Shown: positions 14,958 through 28,473, counted from the first letter of the stretch. The stretch is DNA of 64,000 nucleotides from Brachyhypopomus gauderio (GCF_052324685.1 NW_027506895.1:396001-460000); one strand, 5' to 3'. Numbers and translations are program-made. The notes: generated from the sequence alone by a model not told the origin.

Positions 14958-15819
14958 TGGAGGGGGTTCAATAGATCTACTGCAGGTTAACACTACTGTG
15001 CCAAAACCTAAATCTAACCTTGAATCCTGAACCTTGATAACCAAAATTAACTCAATTCACTTGAGACATTTAAATAAACATTTTGTTCAAGGATTCTGTG
15101 CAAAAAAATAAAGCAATCAAGCAGACACTTATTGACCCCAAACACACACACACACACACACACAACAGACTAAAAATTCTAGGACCTTTTAAGAGCATGA
15201 GGGTATTGTTGCATCCTCTGTGAACAGTACAAGCAAGTCAGTTCCATCGTCGTCTCCATAACATCCCTGAGCTCTCGCTGGTATCTGTAGCACAGAAGCT
15301 TCGCCAGGTATTAAAAGAGTGTCGGCATGATGTCTGATGGGCTCTTTCTGTCACACATGCAGGCACACGCTAATTAGAAAATTAATTACTGTAGAGAAAC
15401 AGATACATGGTTTCAAATCTTTTTCTCAAGTCTTCATCACCTCCCACACAGTTAATTTCTCTCTTTCTGTATCTCTCTGTCTCTCTCTCAACACAGAGTA
15501 GTCAGATGTTGTGTGCAATGGATCCATCTAGATCAAACTTTTTAAAAGTGATTTGTCCATAGAATTTAAACAGTTCTTTTTATTTTATAATTGCTTATTT
15601 AAACATATTGCTTATCTGAAACCAGGAACTCATTCACAGCTACTCAAGATGAACAAAGAGCATTTACCAAAAATGACCACGGTAGGCGTGCTGTAATTAG
15701 AAAACGAGTTCGTAGCCTTAATCAAATAAAACTTTTAAATCCAATTAAAACAACAACAAAAAAACAAGTGCATTTCTAAAAAAACAAGTGCATTTCTAAA
15801 GTAAACTCTACAGCCAAGC

Positions 15820-15826
15820 GTGTGTG

Positions 15827-15879
<53 letters not shown>

Positions 15880-15954
15880 GCATGCTTTTTGCTTGACTGT
15901 GCAAGTGACAGGAGAGGGAAGAGTGCTCACAGCCCAAGGAAATCACACAGGTGC

Positions 15955-15985
<31 letters not shown>

Positions 15986-15990
15986 ACCTT
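15820..15990. repeat. (GT)n, poly-C and (CA)n cluster
   Basis: A (GT)n tract (15820-15874), unique DNA, then a poly-C run running directly into (CA)n (15955-15988). Immediately upstream, 'aaaaacaagtgcatttctaaa' is duplicated in tandem (about 15760-15800). Confidence 0.85.
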
Positions 15991-16142
15991 TCCCTCTCTC
16001 CTTCTCAGTCTCTTTCATGGTCTCTACTGCCAAAGTCATATTAGTACTTAGAAAATGTTATTTGAAATAAATTAAAGGGTGTATACTTTTCAACCTCTCC
16101 ACTGACAGCAGCTGTGCAGGTTGCAGCCTAAAGTGGTTTAAT

Positions 16143-16375
16143 ATGTTCACTATGCCTCAACATGTTCACTATTGACATGTTCACTATACCTCATGTTCAC
16201 TATCAACATGTTCACTATGCCTCAACATGTTCACTATTGACATGTTCACTATACCTCAACATGTTCACTATTGACATGTTCACTATATTTCATGTTCACT
16301 ATCAACATGTTCACTATGCCGCATGTTCACTATGCCTCAATATGTTCACTATGCCACAAAATGTTCACTATTTTA
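16143..16375. repeat. Minisatellite with ATGTTCACTAT core
   Basis: About 14 imperfect copies of ATGTTCACTAT alternating with short spacers (TGAC, ACCTCA, GCCTCAAC), with a higher-order alternation of two unit types. It reads as an open frame of repeated Met-Phe-Thr-Ile, but nothing suggests it is a gene. Confidence 0.9.
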
Positions 16376-17113
16376 GAACTGATTTAATATGTTTCATTCT
16401 GAATGACCCCTGATTATAAACACCTATGACCCCTGTGATCTCCATGATCCCTGTTTTCTCTTGACCAAAAAGGGTGAAAGGTTAGCATCAGGTTAGCATG
16501 GGAAGACAGAATCGCACCACAGGTCAGGATTTTATTCACTTCACTGGGCCCTACCAACACACTAAAGCACAAAGATAAAGACCTCTACAGTGCCAGACTC
16601 ACATGCACAAGCTAAAAATAATCCATTATACACTAAAATAATGTTATTTAGTTTTCAATGTGGCTTTATTTCCTAGCTGCAGACCAAACAGATTGAATAG
16701 TTTTAAATGTTGCCTTGGTACTGTGTTACTGCACTTATTGTAATTTATTGTAACAGTCTGTACAAAAAGAAAAGAAAATATAAGCTACTTATCTGCATTA
16801 AAATGCTAATGCAAATTAGTATGAATAAATTACATGGTTGGTATAGCACACCTCCACCAGTGTCATTTCAATGGACAAGAAATCTTACAATTAAGACTCC
16901 AGATGCACTGAAACATAATTCAGACCTGTATCTGTCCACTTAATGAATGGGCAGAACAGATCCACGCCCTCAACATGAGAGTCACACCTTCAGAATCAGA
17001 ACACCATGCCTTCAGCATAAGAGAGGCACCCCTCAACAAAAGAGAGACACGCCCTCAACACAAGAGAGCCACGCCCTCAACACAAGAGAGCCACGCCCTC
17101 AGCCTAACTGAAG

Positions 17114-17117
<4 letters not shown>

Positions 17118-17171
<54 letters not shown>
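17118..17171. repeat. (GT)n microsatellite
   Basis: About 27 GT units, preceded by four imperfect tandem copies of a 20-bp GAGAGCCACGCCCTCAACACAA-like unit (about 16960-17105). Confidence 0.9.
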
Positions 17172-17174
<3 letters not shown>

Positions 17175-17431
17175 AACTGTATACACACACAAACACTACT
17201 CACTAAATGTCAGTAATATTTGACTTTACACATCTTTACACTTTTACGCACATGTAAAACTGTTCAGGGTTACAGTACTTTTTGTACAACTTGCTGTTAT
17301 CTAACAAGGGACTTATTGGCAAAATTCACAACAGGTGTTTGATCCATGAATCGACCGATACATATCCTAGTTCAGTTAGAATTGGTATTCAAACTCATCA
17401 TAGATCTTCATGCGGTTGACATTTTGACACC

Positions 17432-18300
17432 ATGAGACCAAGGCAACAACTAACAATTGATCAACAGCACCTCGCAATTGCGAGGCTTCTAACAGGATGT
17501 TCTCAGACGGAAGTGGCCACTGAGCTTAGAGTGTGGCCGGGTGTCATCAGCAGGTTGCAACACAGAAAGGGGTAGAAGTGGACGTGCGTTGGCCACATCC
17601 CACACCGACAACCGCTCTGCACATTTAAGGGAGGTGACCCGAGTGTCATGTCGGACCATTAGAAACCACTAACGTCAGCGCGGTCTGCGTGCTAGACGAC
17701 CTGCAAGGGTACCTGGCCGCAGGCATCGTCGTCTTGCATGGACCAGAGAGCATTTACCCTGGATGAAGGACCAGTGGGCCTCGTTGCTGTTCACCGATGA
17801 AAGTCGAGACATCCTGAGCAGAAATGTTGCTCGTCAGCGATGTTGAAGATGTGAAGGAGAGCGCTATGTATTAGCCACTGTTGTCACCAGACTAGCCTTT
17901 GGTGGTGGTGTTACAGTGTGTGCAGATGTGTCTAATCAATACAGAACTGTCCTACACTTCTTGACAGGTACAGTGACAAGCCCATACTACTTGAATAGCA
18001 TCATTAATCAGTCATTGTGCCTCTGCAAGAGGCTCTTCAAAGTTGCATCATTATGGAACGTCTGCAGGAGACTGGGGTACCTCAATTGGACTGGCCTGAA
18101 CTTTCTCCAGACCTGAATCCCACAGAAAACCTATGGGATCAGCTTAGTCGCTGTGTAGAGGCCCATAACTCTGTACCCCAGAACCCTGAGGGCCCTTCAA
18201 GAAGAGTGTGACGCCATACTTCAGCAGACAATAAGTCAACTTGTGAACACCATGAGACGTCGTTGTCGAGCCGTAATTGACGCTCAAGGGCATCATGACA
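17432..18300 (+). pseudogene. Decayed Tc1/mariner-family transposase
   Basis: DNA-transposon remnant. The frame is broken many times, but in order along the plus strand one can read an N-terminal helix-turn-helix start (MRPRQQLT..., from 17432), a basic linker, the first catalytic Asp region FTDESR (about 17800) and the hallmark second region DWPELSPDLNP followed by TENLWDQL (about 18090-18145). These are signatures of Tc1-type DDE transposases. The protein is truncated and frameshifted, so the copy is dead. I could not identify terminal inverted repeats with confidence; the element probably extends roughly from 17.27 to 18.36 kb. Confidence 0.85.
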
Positions 18301-18534
18301 ACTTATTGACAATTTTTGCTGGAGTAAATCCACCACTGTTGTTGGATTTAGTTTCAATAACTTGCTTGAGATGAAGAAATCACCAATGCTTCTACTTAAA
18401 TACCTAACTATCATGATATATCACTGTAGCGTGAACTATTTTCCATAAATATCACCTGAAAGCCAAATATCCTTATTGTGTATGTGTGTGTGTGTAGGAC
18501 CTTTGTCTGACAGCATGTCTTGAGAGAGAGAACA

Positions 18535-18551
18535 AGAATGAGAAAGAGAGA

Positions 18552-18590
<39 letters not shown>
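18535..18590. repeat. (GA)n microsatellite
   Basis: GA-rich tract with AAAGAGAG interruptions. The region just downstream (18.73-18.97 kb) is CpG-rich with a short GCGAGT repeat, but no coding exon is supported. Confidence 0.9.
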
Positions 18591-18591
<1 letters not shown>

Positions 18592-19764
18592 ACTGTTGTT
18601 TCTTCCCCCATGCTGTCTCACTGAACTCCAAATCAAAGCAGATGGACCCATTTGCAGCCAATTAGCCGCTGCTCTCAAAGCTCAGACTCACCTATGCAAT
18701 TAAAGCCGTGATAGTAAAGGCGTCCCAGCAGCCCATGCTCCGACCCCCCCTCCCCCCCCCCCGAGCACCCTGCGGTCCAGATGGGACGCGAGTGCGAGCG
18801 CGAGTGCGAGTGCGCAGCCGCTCTGGGGGGAACAGCGACGAGCTCTGGAGGCCAGACGACCGCAACAACACCGCTAGCGCTGGGGCTAGATCAGCCGCTT
18901 AACACAGCGGCGCCGGAACGCCAAAACCTCCTCACACACTGCAGCGTACAGCCAAACACGACGCGAAGCACGTGAGCTTCACGTGAAGTGTGAGGTTTTG
19001 CGAGGGAGCGTGAGTTTGAAGTGGGTTGCCTTTAGTGATATCACTAGCTGACCTACCCCGTTGTCCTCTTCGTTGGTCTTTGGTTTGTCTTTTTAGCAAA
19101 ACGTGTCTGCTTTTGTGGACAGTTTAAAACCCTTAACATTTTTCACCAATGAACTCCCTAGTTTGGGTTGTTTTGTATAGAGTGATTTTCAGCTGTTGTA
19201 TCATGTAGTTTAGCAGTTTTACAGTGTAGATTTGTGATGCTGCAATGGTTAGTACTGTATCATTTATCAGTTGTATAGAGTGGTTAACATACTGTTTTAT
19301 ACTTAAGTAGTGTTGTATTGTCTTGTTCAGGGCTGTTGTACTGTGTAGTTTATTTATTCATCTGTCTGGAGTCAGTGATCACTTTGCCATCATGTTTATT
19401 TTGTCTTCATGTTAAGACTGAAACAATAACAACAACAAATAGCAAAATGTTCACTGGCTTCCATTGTGCTTAGAGTTCATGTATGTCTCTGGTGTTAGCG
19501 GATGGCAACTGTTACTGGAGATTACTTCATGACATTCTGTTCCAGAAAATACTGTTATGTTAATCTACATGGCAATAATCTTTTATGATAGTTTAGAGGA
19601 CACAGATTTGGCACTGACCTAATATGGGTGCAGATGACAATGATGTACGTTTTGGCAATTTTGGACAGTTGGCTGTAATGTATTTGATACACACACATAC
19701 AGAATACCCACAAACCCTCTGATTCATCATGGCTGAGCCTTGGGCACTCTTGGGCGAGGCGCTG

Positions 19765-20124
19765 TGAATGTGTGTGCTGTGTGTGTGTGTGATGTGAGTG
19801 TTTATGATGTGTGTGATGTGTGCTGTGTGTGTGTGCTGTGTGTGTGTGTGTGTGTGAGTGTGTGTGTTCTGTGTGTGTGTGTGTGTTTGTGTGCTGTGTG
19901 TGTGTATGCTAGTGTGTGTGCTGTGTATGTGTGTTCGTTCTGTGAGTGAGTGTGTGTGTGAGTGTGTTCTGTGAGTGAGTGTGTGTGTGTGAGTGTGTGT
20001 TCTGTGTGTGTGTGTGTTCTGTGTGTGTGTTCTGTGAGTGTGTGTGTGTTCTGTGAGTGTGTGTATGTTCTGTGTGTTCTGTGAGTGTGTGTGTGTTCTG
20101 TCTGTGTGTGTGTGTGTGTGTGTA

Positions 20125-20183
<59 letters not shown>
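19765..20183. repeat. Long compound GT-rich array
   Basis: Over 400 bp of GT repeats with regular TGTTCTGTGAG, TGCTGTG and GAGTG interruptions, ending in a purer (GT)n of about 55 bp. Long His-Thr or Cys-Val open frames here are repeat artefacts. Confidence 0.95.
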
Positions 20184-20186
<3 letters not shown>

Positions 20187-20628
20187 GCTGTGTCTGTCAC
20201 CTGTCTGCCTTTCTTTGGCTCTGCTCTGATTTGTTTTGGTGTGTTGGTTGTTTCCCATGCCAACCCGTCGTGCACTGCACTTAATGCTTGGTGTAGCCCC
20301 TTTATCACTGTAGCAGATCTGATTGTGCCTACGCTCGTGTACAACCCACACAAACTACACGGCAATCCTGCCCCCGTTGCTACGGCCAACGTATATGTTT
20401 AAATAAATAAAACATAAACAACACAGTGTGCTATTAATGGATCTGGCAGTATGACATTTGTGTAAAATACATTAACCCAGTGTTCAGGTTAGTGCACTAT
20501 ATGTAAGTGCATTTGGACTGAAGACACAACGTACTTGAACAATCAGGAGAGTCTTTGTCTCTCGGTGATATTTCACCATGTTTTGGAAAATCATGCTGTG
20601 TTCCGTGAAGAAAAGCAAAACTATGGAG

Positions 20629-20629
<1 letters not shown>

Positions 20630-20660
<31 letters not shown>

Positions 20661-20802
20661 GTCTCCGTCTCCCCCACTCCCTCTTTCTCCCTCTCCTGTA
20701 ATCACTCTATCATACTGCCGGCCTTTGCTTGACTCCTTTTGTGATGGTCCACTTCATCTAAGCCATAAACAGTACCCCTCTCTCTCTCTCTCTCTCTCTC
20801 TC

Positions 20803-20841
<39 letters not shown>

Positions 20842-20850
20842 TTCTCTCAC
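20630..20850. repeat. Two (CT)n microsatellites
   Basis: (CT)n at about 20631-20660 and 20779-20845, separated by unique sequence. No coding exon recognised nearby. Confidence 0.9.
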
Positions 20851-22309
20851 TCTCTCTCCCATCGGTCACCATTGAGGAGGATCATATTTTATTAGGTGAT
20901 TAGGTGTTTAAGTAATGGCCACTGTACTCTGTAACACGATTCCACTGGCAAAATAAAGTAGGCCTATTTTTACAATGGACCTGTTGTGATGGACTATGAC
21001 AAACGTTCCAAAATACACACCAGTTGAAGAATTGTGTAACTACTCAGCAAATGCCCTGGTGAATGTATAAATGAAAAAACAAAAAAACGAAATTCTAATC
21101 ACATTTGCTCTCATCAGATTCATCAGAACACTTTAAGTGAGTGTTTAAACTTTTCCTGTACACGGTGGTTTACTGAAACTAAAGTGAATCTCAGTTCTAA
21201 TTCATCAGCTGACACTCGTGTATGTTCGATTCAGTCTTGCACAGTTTTCATTCCAAACACTGACGGTATAAGTGGCAGGTTGTAACTTGCTCAGTTTCGG
21301 CCAAGATCCCAGTGGGATGTGAAAGTGGGGTGAAGACAGCTCCTCCATCAGCCCAGCCGCCCTCACACGTGCTGAAGGGGAAAACTGTTCACGTCTACTC
21401 CTGAATCCAGTCCTGGATTTTATAATAATCAGTAGTTCAGTAGTAGTGAATTAGTATTCAAGCCACAGTCCCTGATGTACTCTAGATTATCCACTCCGCC
21501 CTTACTCATCCGCTAGCTGTGATGATAAAGCGGCCATCTCATTACATATCCTGTCAAACTATCCACCAGTGACTACAAAGTCCTGGAATGAAACCTGAAT
21601 CTGTGGCCTACAGTGAAACCCCTCTGCAGTAAACATAGCTGACCACATGCTCTTAATTACATCCTGCATCTAAAATTGAATTTGATCCTATATCTAGAAC
21701 TAACAGTTTTGAAATGTTTCTTAATTTCTATAGAGCTTGTTGTTGGAATTATTTCTTAATGTCAAAGATACAGAACACTGAACGCCATTTAAATGACGCC
21801 CTGTGAAGTAAACAGAGTTTAAATAGAGAGAAAACTGCAGAAATACTTTGCAACCAGTATGAACGACGTTAGCCAGCACTGCTCACGCCCACGATCAGAG
21901 TGACCAGTGCCCCCCCAGTTCCTTCTGTGTGTGCTGCTCTAGGGAGCGTTGGGGCGGTTCTGATCCAGAGGCCCGTCTGCTTCACACTACACCATCCTCT
22001 CTTATTCCCCTGATCACCATCACTGCGTAGTTTTGAGAAGATTCCATCTCACGGTTGTCCTGGGTGGCCATGCGGAATGCGAGGTTTGATTGCATACTGC
22101 CAAACGCACACGCACAACCCACACACACCCCTGTCCTGGACAATAAACATATTACATAACTCTACAATAACTCTACAATATCTCTACATGAAGCCAGTGT
22201 GAGCATCATGAGTTAAGCATAAGGTTGGACAACAGGCTAAAAAATAAATATATACGTTAAAAAAAGGAAAAAATAATAGGAAACAGAGAGGAAGAAAGGC
22301 AAAGAAGAG

Positions 22310-22356
22310 AGAACGAGAGAGAGAGAGAGAGAGAGGAAGAGGGAGAGAGAGAGAAC
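22310..22356. repeat. (GA)n microsatellite
   Basis: GA repeat with GGAAGAGG interruption in AT-rich intergenic DNA. Between 20.9 and 22.9 kb I see no gene. Confidence 0.85.
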
Positions 22357-22967
22357 TATTACCAGGCCTCTGTATCAGTGTAGTCATCGGCTGGTCTCCT
22401 GCACTGTGTCTGCTGTCTGGCTCCATACGGCTTATCAGAACTCCTCAGTGACTTATACAATAATACACACAAACCACACACACATCATTCACAAGTACAT
22501 GCAATAATAAACACCACACGTGCACTAAAACGAGGCACACATAGCCATACAAATGTGTGCACACATACATATAGAATTTTCGGTTACAAAAATATTGCAA
22601 AACGTCTGCTTGTTATTTCAACCTACTGTTCTCAAGGTGAATGTGTTTCATGGCCTGCGTTATATAAGGATTACAAATTACATAAAACATAACATTATTA
22701 CATGGGCTTTAATGAGTGAACTCATAAAACATAAGCGTTATGTCTAATACTTGAGGGTTTTGAGCAAAAACACGAGTTATTGATTGAATTGGGAACTGAG
22801 TTATTTTATTTGACTTGTGTACAATTGCAGGGAAAGAATGTTTGGTTTTTTTATGATAGTTATTAAAAAAACAATGTGTGAACTTTAACCTTTTCATCTT
22901 GTCCTCTCATCATTGGAAATATACAGTCCACACAAAGTGCTAAATACATGCCCCCCCTTCTCCCAAC

Positions 22968-22968
<1 letters not shown>

Positions 22969-23011
<43 letters not shown>

Positions 23012-23124
23012 CACCCTGCTGTGGCCCCTTATTGTCTGTCTGAGCAGGTGTGTGACAGGCGATAACCGAGAGAGGAGCTCTGTGGTTCAGTAACGTGGGG
23101 CCCCCTAGGAGGAGCTGTACTGGC

Positions 23125-23168
<44 letters not shown>
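22969..23168. repeat. Pair of (CA)n microsatellites
   Basis: (CA)n at 22970-23009 and 23128-23168 bracket about 120 bp of unique sequence. Confidence 0.9.
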
Positions 23169-23170
<2 letters not shown>

Positions 23171-24028
23171 ACCCTCAGGCCACGTTCGAGCCCTGGCATT
23201 TCCACGCAGGCCTAAGATGAGGACAGGACTGAGCTTTGAGTCTTATCTCTAGCTGAGAACCTGGGCAGCATTTCCCAGAGTGCTTCTCGAGGCCTGCGGT
23301 TAGGACCCCTCTTTCATAGCTGCCCTCTCCACTGCCCATGCGAGCCCCCTCCATGACTCTATCAGGCACCTCTGTGGCCACCTCAGTCTGGGTCTAGTCA
23401 GCGAGGTGAGGGGCCCCTGCTCCCCTCCCTGCCGTGCACAACGCTATCTCTCTCGTAAAATGTCAGACCACTAACTGACATTTCAGCTGCCTGGTTCCAA
23501 GTAACAGCGCACCTGAGAATGCGTGTGCATGCGTGTGCTTGTAAGAAAGAGAACGAGAGAATCTAAATTGTAGCCTAAATACACAGATAAGGTCCTCTCG
23601 GGTTTGTTCCGATCTAACAGGAGGAAGAAAAAAAAAGTGAATGAAGAGATTTCCTCTGGTTCTGATTCTGCAAATGGTGGGGCTCCACGGGTGTGGCTGG
23701 TGGATGTTAGCTGGTGGATGTTAGCTGACGGAGGCAGGCTAGCGAGGCAGCTGCACCGCGCTCACGACACGTGCCAACGGCGCCGAGCCGCCACGCGCGC
23801 CCACTCGGAACGGTAATTGTGCACTCTGGTACCGAGCGGGGCTTTGGGCACACGCGCCCGTGCGTGCGTGTGCGTACGTGTTTATGAAGGTGTTTCGTAC
23901 TGCATCTGTTCCTCTCCGCGGGGTGCTAATGAACAGGCTTACTCACCTTGGCTAGAGACGGAGAGGAAGGGAGAGAGAGTGAGAACAGCTCGGAGCTGGA
24001 GGGGGAGGCAGAGACTTCAGAGAGCTCC

Positions 24029-24037
<9 letters not shown>

Positions 24038-24093
<56 letters not shown>

Positions 24094-24095
24094 GC
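24038..24095. repeat. (CA)n microsatellite beside a CpG-rich patch
   Basis: About 26 CA units. The preceding 400 bp (23.6-24.0 kb) is CpG-rich but no exon could be assigned to it. Confidence 0.9.
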
Positions 24096-24412
24096 ACAAT
24101 TAGGCCTCAGTGATACAGTGAAATTAATGTTATCAAAAACTTTCCTAATCTCACTTATTGCTCTATTGTAATTTTAGCATTTAGGCTCTTTTTCATCAGG
24201 ATAGTGCCTATCAGTGCAGGCTCTGTGACAATAGCCTCTTTACACCCACCACCGGGATGCTTTCCGTGGACCTCTGGTCACCTGGGGCACTGCAGTGTTA
24301 GGCGGTAAGGCCGTTACAGCTCTAAGTAAAACTGAACGCTTCTTGTGTCTTTGCGTTGGCTGTCGACACCTTTCGATACACCTTGATGTCATAGGTAAAC
24401 AGCTGGTCACCC

Positions 24413-24538
24413 TGACCACACCCCTTACCACTCCCTGACCAAACCCCTTGCAACTCCCTGACCACACCCCTTACCACTCCCTGACCACACCTCTTACCAC
24501 TCCCTGACCACACCCCTTACCACTCCCTTGACCACACC
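24413..24538. repeat. 23-bp minisatellite
   Basis: Five to six copies of a unit close to CTGACCACACCCCTTACCACTCC, differing at one to three positions each. It reads as Trp-Ser-Gly repeats on the minus strand; no coding evidence. Confidence 0.9.
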
Positions 24539-25217
24539 CATCCAGCATACCCTACTTATTCTACTTTATTGCTAAAACTAACAAAATTGCCAAATGAGGC
24601 AAACACCCAGAAAAGCGAGCACTGGCTCACATGATTGCTGGTCCCTAGTTTTAATCCATACCAGTCGTGTTAGCTTTTTTTGGGGTTTTTTTTTTGCATG
24701 CTTTTAGGTTTTAGCTAGTTTCTGTCCTCATGTAGCTTTGTTTACCTTGCTGGAGCCTGGGCCTTTTACACACACACACATAAAGACATTATTATTCAGA
24801 CCTTTCTAATAGCTGTGCAGCATTAGTCCACTGTGATCTGGGCGTGGACCTTCTCTCCTGCTGTGGTGTCTCTGAAATGACCCTGTATTGAAGAGCCCTG
24901 ACAACACCAAAGCCATACGTGGCTGTCCATTTAAAATGCAAATGAGTCAGTTGTCAAATCTGAATGCATATTCTAATTAAAAACCATGTCACCAGTGTAA
25001 AGTTGAGGCAGCGAAGGGGTTGAGTCAGAGTAGCAAAGACACGATCAAGGTCCAGGATAATGACATCTTACTGACAAAAGGCCCCATTAGAGCCAACTTT
25101 CATACCAACGGGGCCTCAACCCATAGGTGGACGATATTTCATCACAACATATTTTGCACGGCGCTGGGACTACAAAGGACTTGGTGATACATTTAATGCA
25201 TCTCATGAGAAAAGAAG

Positions 25218-25321
25218 CCCCCCCCCCCCCCCCCCCAGAACTGAACCCCAATGGATGCCAAAGGAAGTGAGGCCCATGGGTGAGTCTGCATGAGAGGATA
25301 TTCAATAAATGCACTGAACTG

Positions 25322-25352
<31 letters not shown>
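25218..25352. repeat. Poly-C run and (CA)n microsatellite
   Basis: Poly-C of about 17 nt (25219-25236) and (CA)n (25323-25352). Confidence 0.85.
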
Positions 25353-25356
<4 letters not shown>

Positions 25357-25591
25357 GAAGTGAAATCATAAATACTGAGACAAATCCCACTCTATGCTAG
25401 CTTAGGTTGTGCATCAAAAGAAACCTTTAAAAAGAGCCATGCAAATATGTGAAGGACCAATAAGATGCATGGAGACAGGTCGCCATGGCCACCATTGTCA
25501 ACTACATTAGACAATAACAAATCAGTGCCAGACCTTGACCCCACCCACCTGTCATGCTCCCCAGCAAATGAAGGACAGATATAGAAAGATA

Positions 25592-25715
25592 TGTGTGTGT
25601 GTCTGTGTGTGTGTGTGTGTGTGTGTGAAGGTGGGTGGAGTGTCAACTCAAGCAGGCTTCCATGTAGCTAATTTATTTACAGATTTAATTAGACCGATTG
25701 AGCCCTCACGGTTCT

Positions 25716-25768
<53 letters not shown>
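25592..25768. repeat. (GT)n and (GT)n(GA)n microsatellites
   Basis: A (GT)n tract (25592-25628) and a compound (GT)n(GA)n tract (25718-25767), immediately before the AT-rich TAATTA block. Confidence 0.9.
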
Positions 25769-25770
<2 letters not shown>

Positions 25771-25779
25771 GTTGCCAGC

Positions 25780-26950
25780 GCTACACTACTTTAATTACTC
25801 TCTCCTGCTCTAGATCCCCATTCACCCACGTCTGGGGAAAAGCTTAATTAAAATCCTCATTATTTTACTTTTAATTAGTTCCCCCCTCTTTTGTTTCCTT
25901 TCACCATATGGCCATGTTCCGTGGTCAAATTAACGTAATTGAGCTAATTAAGCCGATCGCCTTAATTATTCAAAGCGTTCTGATTGGGCGACAGAGTCCC
26001 CCCTCCCCCCTCTCCATTCTCTGACATTCTCAGCTCTGCTAAGTTCACAGTTGTCAAGTCTGTCTCTCTGACACGTAGGTCCCTGCGCCCGCTCGACGGG
26101 AGCGCGCATGTCATTAGGGTAGATCTCACACCCAAGAAGAAATGTTCAAGAAAGTTCCTGTCTGACATAAACCTGACGGTGCATGCAGCGGGCGCTCTGC
26201 TTTCTGCCCTACACAGACCTATAAGACTCCGAGCTAATATTAAGCACGGGAGTGCAAAAATAAAAAGAGTTTATAGTCTTTAATGTAACACGTACTGTTC
26301 GTAAAAAAAAAGAAAAGGTCCTCGCGTGCAGGCTAGCACATGCGCCATAAAACCTTGGCTCGTTTTAAGGGCTTCACCATGTAAATGTATAAGATATGTA
26401 TCAAGAGCTGTCGCACGTGCTCTCTTCACTTCCGCCCTAGAAGATGCAAAGAGGCGCAGAAGTCTGTTCTCCGTGGTTAGCGTTTAAAATATTCTTTTCT
26501 TTCTCGCTCTTTCTCTCTTTCACAGCGTGAGGCGTAGAAGCTCAGGCAATTAGACTCATTTGCATGTGTTAATATGATTAATTAGTGAGGATAAACACTT
26601 TTTCCATGACAGAAGCCGCACAGCGATCCGTACACCTGCAAACTTTTTCTGATCGTGGATAAAGCTCTTCGGCTAAGAGGCTTTTTCTCCTAGACCTGCT
26701 AATTGGCATCTGAATATGCCTGGCTAATTAGCAATATGCAGATGAGGCTTGATTGGTTTGGATTTGACGTGCGAGTTGCGGCACGGTGGGACTCGAATTG
26801 TGCCGAGGTTTTTATTTCCTTACTTATCCAGATATGAAGATGATTGTAATCGTGATCATTTGCATACGTTAATGAATTTGCCTGAATTGTTTTTAATGGA
26901 AGGTGGAATAAATAAATAAATGATCCACAATGAGCACCTACACTGACACC
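25780..26950. promoter_or_regulatory. Candidate conserved non-coding regulatory block with clustered TAATTA sites
   Basis: Low-repeat, AT-rich DNA with unusually many homeodomain-type TAATTA/TTAATTA cores (near 25790, 25845, 25873, 25945, 25963, 26579 and 26727) and several octamer-like TTTGCAT/ATTTGCATA stretches (about 26560 and 26860). Short low-quality open frames only. It lies about 1.5 to 2.7 kb downstream of the lmo4 stop codon. lmo4 is a developmental gene that in other vertebrates is surrounded by conserved enhancers, so an enhancer role is a reasonable inference. Conservation itself cannot be seen from one sequence. Confidence 0.4.
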
Positions 26951-28417
26951 ATGGAGAATTTCTTCTGAAAACTAAGCACACGAAGAAGCCATCCACTTTG
27001 ATGGGGAACGATGCTTCAAATGAATTTGCTTTCCGTGCTCACCGCAAATCAACACAGCCTTTACATAACCAACCGAACTATTAAAACGTTGTTCATTTTT
27101 CCTACATGACTGTAGGCATCTCGGTGCAACACAGCTTATTTCCAAGTCTTGGACATCAGTTTAGGAACTTGAACTAAATATGAAAAAGTATGTAGAGACG
27201 CCAGAAAACAAACACTCGAACTCCTCCGAGAATGAAAAAATAACATCTGAATATGCGAGGTAAAAGCCAAAACTTCAAAATGACTTTGAGCTACTATTGT
27301 TTTATACTGAATCAAAGAAATTAGGCAGAATACTTGCTCAGAGATAGCGCGCGGAATGGCAGGGGGCTGCTACGGGGAGGGGGGTGCGCGAGGGGCGGAA
27401 AGTTGTGTTGTGTACTTTGATTGCGACATGGTAAACAGTTAACGAGTGCGATTGTTATGAGGCAGTGAAACGAAAGCAGTGAGCCTCTCTTAATTAGCTA
27501 GGCAGCAGATTAAGCTTTATTAAATTCAAACACGGGATCAGAGCAAAGTTCAGCCTCCCAAGTGCAAAAGTAATCGCAGATAGCACGCACACACACGCGC
27601 GCATACACAATAGCATGCGCGCACACACACTTAATTGCTTCTGTAATGGTCCAGGCTCAAGCTGAATTGTTTCTAGTCCTTGGGGTAATCAGTTTTGCAC
27701 CATTGACAGTGAAGCTGATCACGAGGCAAAAACAGCAATAAACAATGAGTAGTATCATCTGCGTTGTAGAAAAGGTACCATGAGTTTATTCTGAACTGAT
27801 ATTTGAGGATTTTTTAAAGCAATTTATTGTATATATTTTACATCTTAAATAAATGTTATGTATTGACCATATGATTGAACCATAACACCGCAACATTAAA
27901 TATGTGCATATATATATATTTATATGTATATAAAAAAGGTGTATTTACATCCCCACATCCTGAACAATGTCCAAAAGGCCTGGAGCTTGCCGTGTTTACA
28001 CTGGCTACAAAACCCACACACTCTGAAGTACAGAGAGAGCAAGCACTCTAGTGCTGGGTAAGGAAAAAGCCACTTGGAACACTCCACACTGCAAAACAGG
28101 AGGGTCCCCCCTCATTTCAGTTTTCCTGTAAGTGGCAAAAAGGGGAAAAAAGAAGTCCTTGTAGTCAATGTGAAATATTCCGCCGAGTCGGTCAGAGTTC
28201 ACCTCTAGCCACAAACAGTCTTGCACACCATCAGAAAACTGCTGCTTCTAGAAGAGATCGCAGAGGCAGGAGCGCTGGGAAAGGAAGGGGAGGGTCCTGT
28301 GGAGGGGCTGCTCCGGGAAGGCCGGGGTGACCTATTGACCTAATTACCCGTTGACCAGTGGGCACAAGTGCACCGGAAGTGTACGCGCAGGACAGCTGGT
28401 TAGGAGCTCCTCGGGAG

Positions 28418-28419
<2 letters not shown>

Positions 28420-28460
<41 letters not shown>

Positions 28461-28473
28461 TGGGGGGGGGGGG
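28420..28473. repeat. (GT)n plus poly-G in the lmo4 3'UTR
   Basis: (GT)n (28421-28457) followed by a run of G (28462-28473). By my gene model it lies within the 3'UTR of lmo4 on the opposite strand, just after the stop codon. Confidence 0.85.

Noticed and set aside
19593-20402. His-Thr and Cys-Val-rich frames of up to 252 codons
   Set aside because: They are produced by the compound GT microsatellite at 19.77-20.18 kb.
28005-28226. Possible alternative last exon of lmo4 (73 codons ending SVWVL)
   Set aside because: The GTT TGT TGA exon at 28517-28509 reproduces the conserved LMO4 C-terminus in phase. This frame has no similarity to LMO4 and most likely lies in the 3'UTR.
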